DNA of 5,471 nt from contig JAISLV010000182.1 in assembly GCA_031277075.1 (NCBI GenBank), forward strand, positions 1-5,471, given 5' to 3'. A program made the position numbers and the translations under genes. A model generated the notes under the pieces. It did not search any database and was not told where the DNA came from. It saw nothing but the letters and a program-made list of their open reading frames with translations. The stretch is from Endomicrobium sp. (GTDB lineage: Bacteria; Elusimicrobiota; Endomicrobiia; Endomicrobiales; Endomicrobiaceae). Positions within the stretch are counted from its first letter, which is position 1, and each line of letters begins with the position of its first letter. Below are positions 4,789 to 5,471 of this stretch, piece by piece.

Positions 4789-5471
4789 ATGAATTTTAAT
4801 AAACTAATAGAGTTAAATAATTTAGCAAAAGACAGCGTTAAACCGTATTTGCGCCATAGAAAGCTTTATTTTGAACTGTTAAACGATACGGGCAAGCATT
4901 TTGTCGGCGTGGTCGGACCTCGCGGCGTAGGCAAAACGATAATTCTTAAACAGCTTGCGTTGAAAACTGAAAATAGTTTTTATATTTCAATGGAATCTTT
5001 TGACGGAAATATGTTTGACGTCATAAAAGAGCTAAAAGAAAAATTAAAAATTACCGTTTTCTTTTTAGACGAAGTTCACGGATACGCGGCTTTTGATAAA
5101 GAAATTCAAAGCGTCTACGAATTGTTAAACGTAAAAATATTTTTCACAAGCTCTATCGCTATTGCTATGGCGAAATATAGAAACGATATTTCGCGAAGAG
5201 TGTTGTTAAAAGAGCTTTATCCTTTTTCTCTTAGAGAATATATTGAATTTAAAAATAATTTCGTTTTGCCGCCATTGTCTTTTGACAATTTTATAAACGA
5301 GCCTATTTCGCAGGATTTTTTGATATTGGGAAACAATTTTGAACCGTATCTCAAAGGCGCTTTAATGCCTTTTGCATTAGAAGAACCTGCCGTTTTGCCG
5401 TTGCTTAGCAATATATTAAACGCGGTTATTTACAAAGATATACCTAAAATCAACCCTCATATCTCGCTTGA
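4789..5471 (+). CDS. AAA_14-type P-loop ATPase, 3'-truncated by the window edge
   Basis: The frame from ATG 4789 stays open to the last base, giving 227 residues with no stop. The N-terminus has GPRGVGKT (Walker A, 43-50), FFLDE (Walker B, 91-95), IFFTSS (117-122, sensor-1-like), DISRR (133-137) and the typical PFSLREYIEF (145-154). This order is that of the AAA_14 ATPase domain, usually followed in the full protein by a C-terminal DUF4143 region, which would lie mostly beyond the window. Such proteins are common in host-associated and anaerobic bacteria and archaea, often in many copies, and their function is poorly known; links to defence or toxin-antitoxin-like roles are suggestions only. 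AGG at 4781-4783 is a weak ribosome site five bases before the ATG. The gene has its own promoter and is set off from argG by repeats, so it looks like an independent, perhaps mobile, accessory gene. Confidence 0.85.
   Translation, partial: MNFNKLIELNNLAKDSVKPYLRHRKLYFELLNDTGKHFVGVVGPRGVGKTIILKQLALKTENSFYISMESFDGNMFDVIKELKEKLKITVFFLDEVHGYAAFDKEIQSVYELLNVKIFFTSSIAIAMAKYRNDISRRVLLKELYPFSLREYIEFKNNFVLPPLSFDNFINEPISQDFLILGNNFEPYLKGALMPFALEEPAVLPLLSNILNAVIYKDIPKINPHISL

Noticed and set aside
5217..5411. Minus-strand 64-codon ORF
   Set aside because: It is antisense to the ATPase frame, which carries Walker A and B motifs and stays open to the edge.

Overview
The window is a moderately AT-rich stretch of a bacterial chromosome with all genes on the + strand. 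It ends inside a gene on both sides. Protein style, codon use (many gac/gcg/ggc codons inside an A/T-rich background) and repeat-bearing intergenic gaps remind me of Elusimicrobiota/Endomicrobia. That assignment is an inference from general appearance; no marker gene in the window fixes it.

Region 1 (1-1210) holds the 3' part of rsmD, a 16S rRNA guanine-N2 methyltransferase. It overlaps by ATGA a small stand-alone PD-(D/E)XK nuclease with a four-cysteine Fe-S pattern of the RecB/AddB/Cas4 type. Region 2 (about 1183-1355) is a repeat-rich gap. It has a perfect 18-bp hairpin inside a larger imperfect palindrome, flanked by two degenerate 25-bp direct repeats, the first of which encodes the nuclease's last residues. 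Region 3 (1356-4612) is an arginine biosynthesis cluster, argB-argD-argG. argD and argG overlap by 22 nt, while argB and argD are separated by a gap of degenerate 8-bp repeats that also supplies the argB stop codon. Region 4 (4613-4788) holds a REP-like palindrome with a short T-run, then a 20-bp direct repeat pair carrying a good sigma70-type promoter. Region 5 (4789 to the right edge) is the N-terminal part of an AAA_14-type P-loop ATPase, probably an accessory gene unrelated to arginine synthesis.

ArgB phosphorylates N-acetylglutamate, ArgD transaminates the later semialdehyde to N-acetylornithine, and ArgG joins citrulline to aspartate. argC, argJ or argE, argF and argH are not in the window and must lie elsewhere if the pathway is complete. 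No tRNA, rRNA, CRISPR array or transposase gene was seen. No gene-free stretch exceeds 300 bases. I found no clear new multi-gene system. The less ordinary material is in the intergenic repeats, the operator-like direct repeats before the ATPase, the GPPY motif of RsmD and the orphan Fe-S nuclease.
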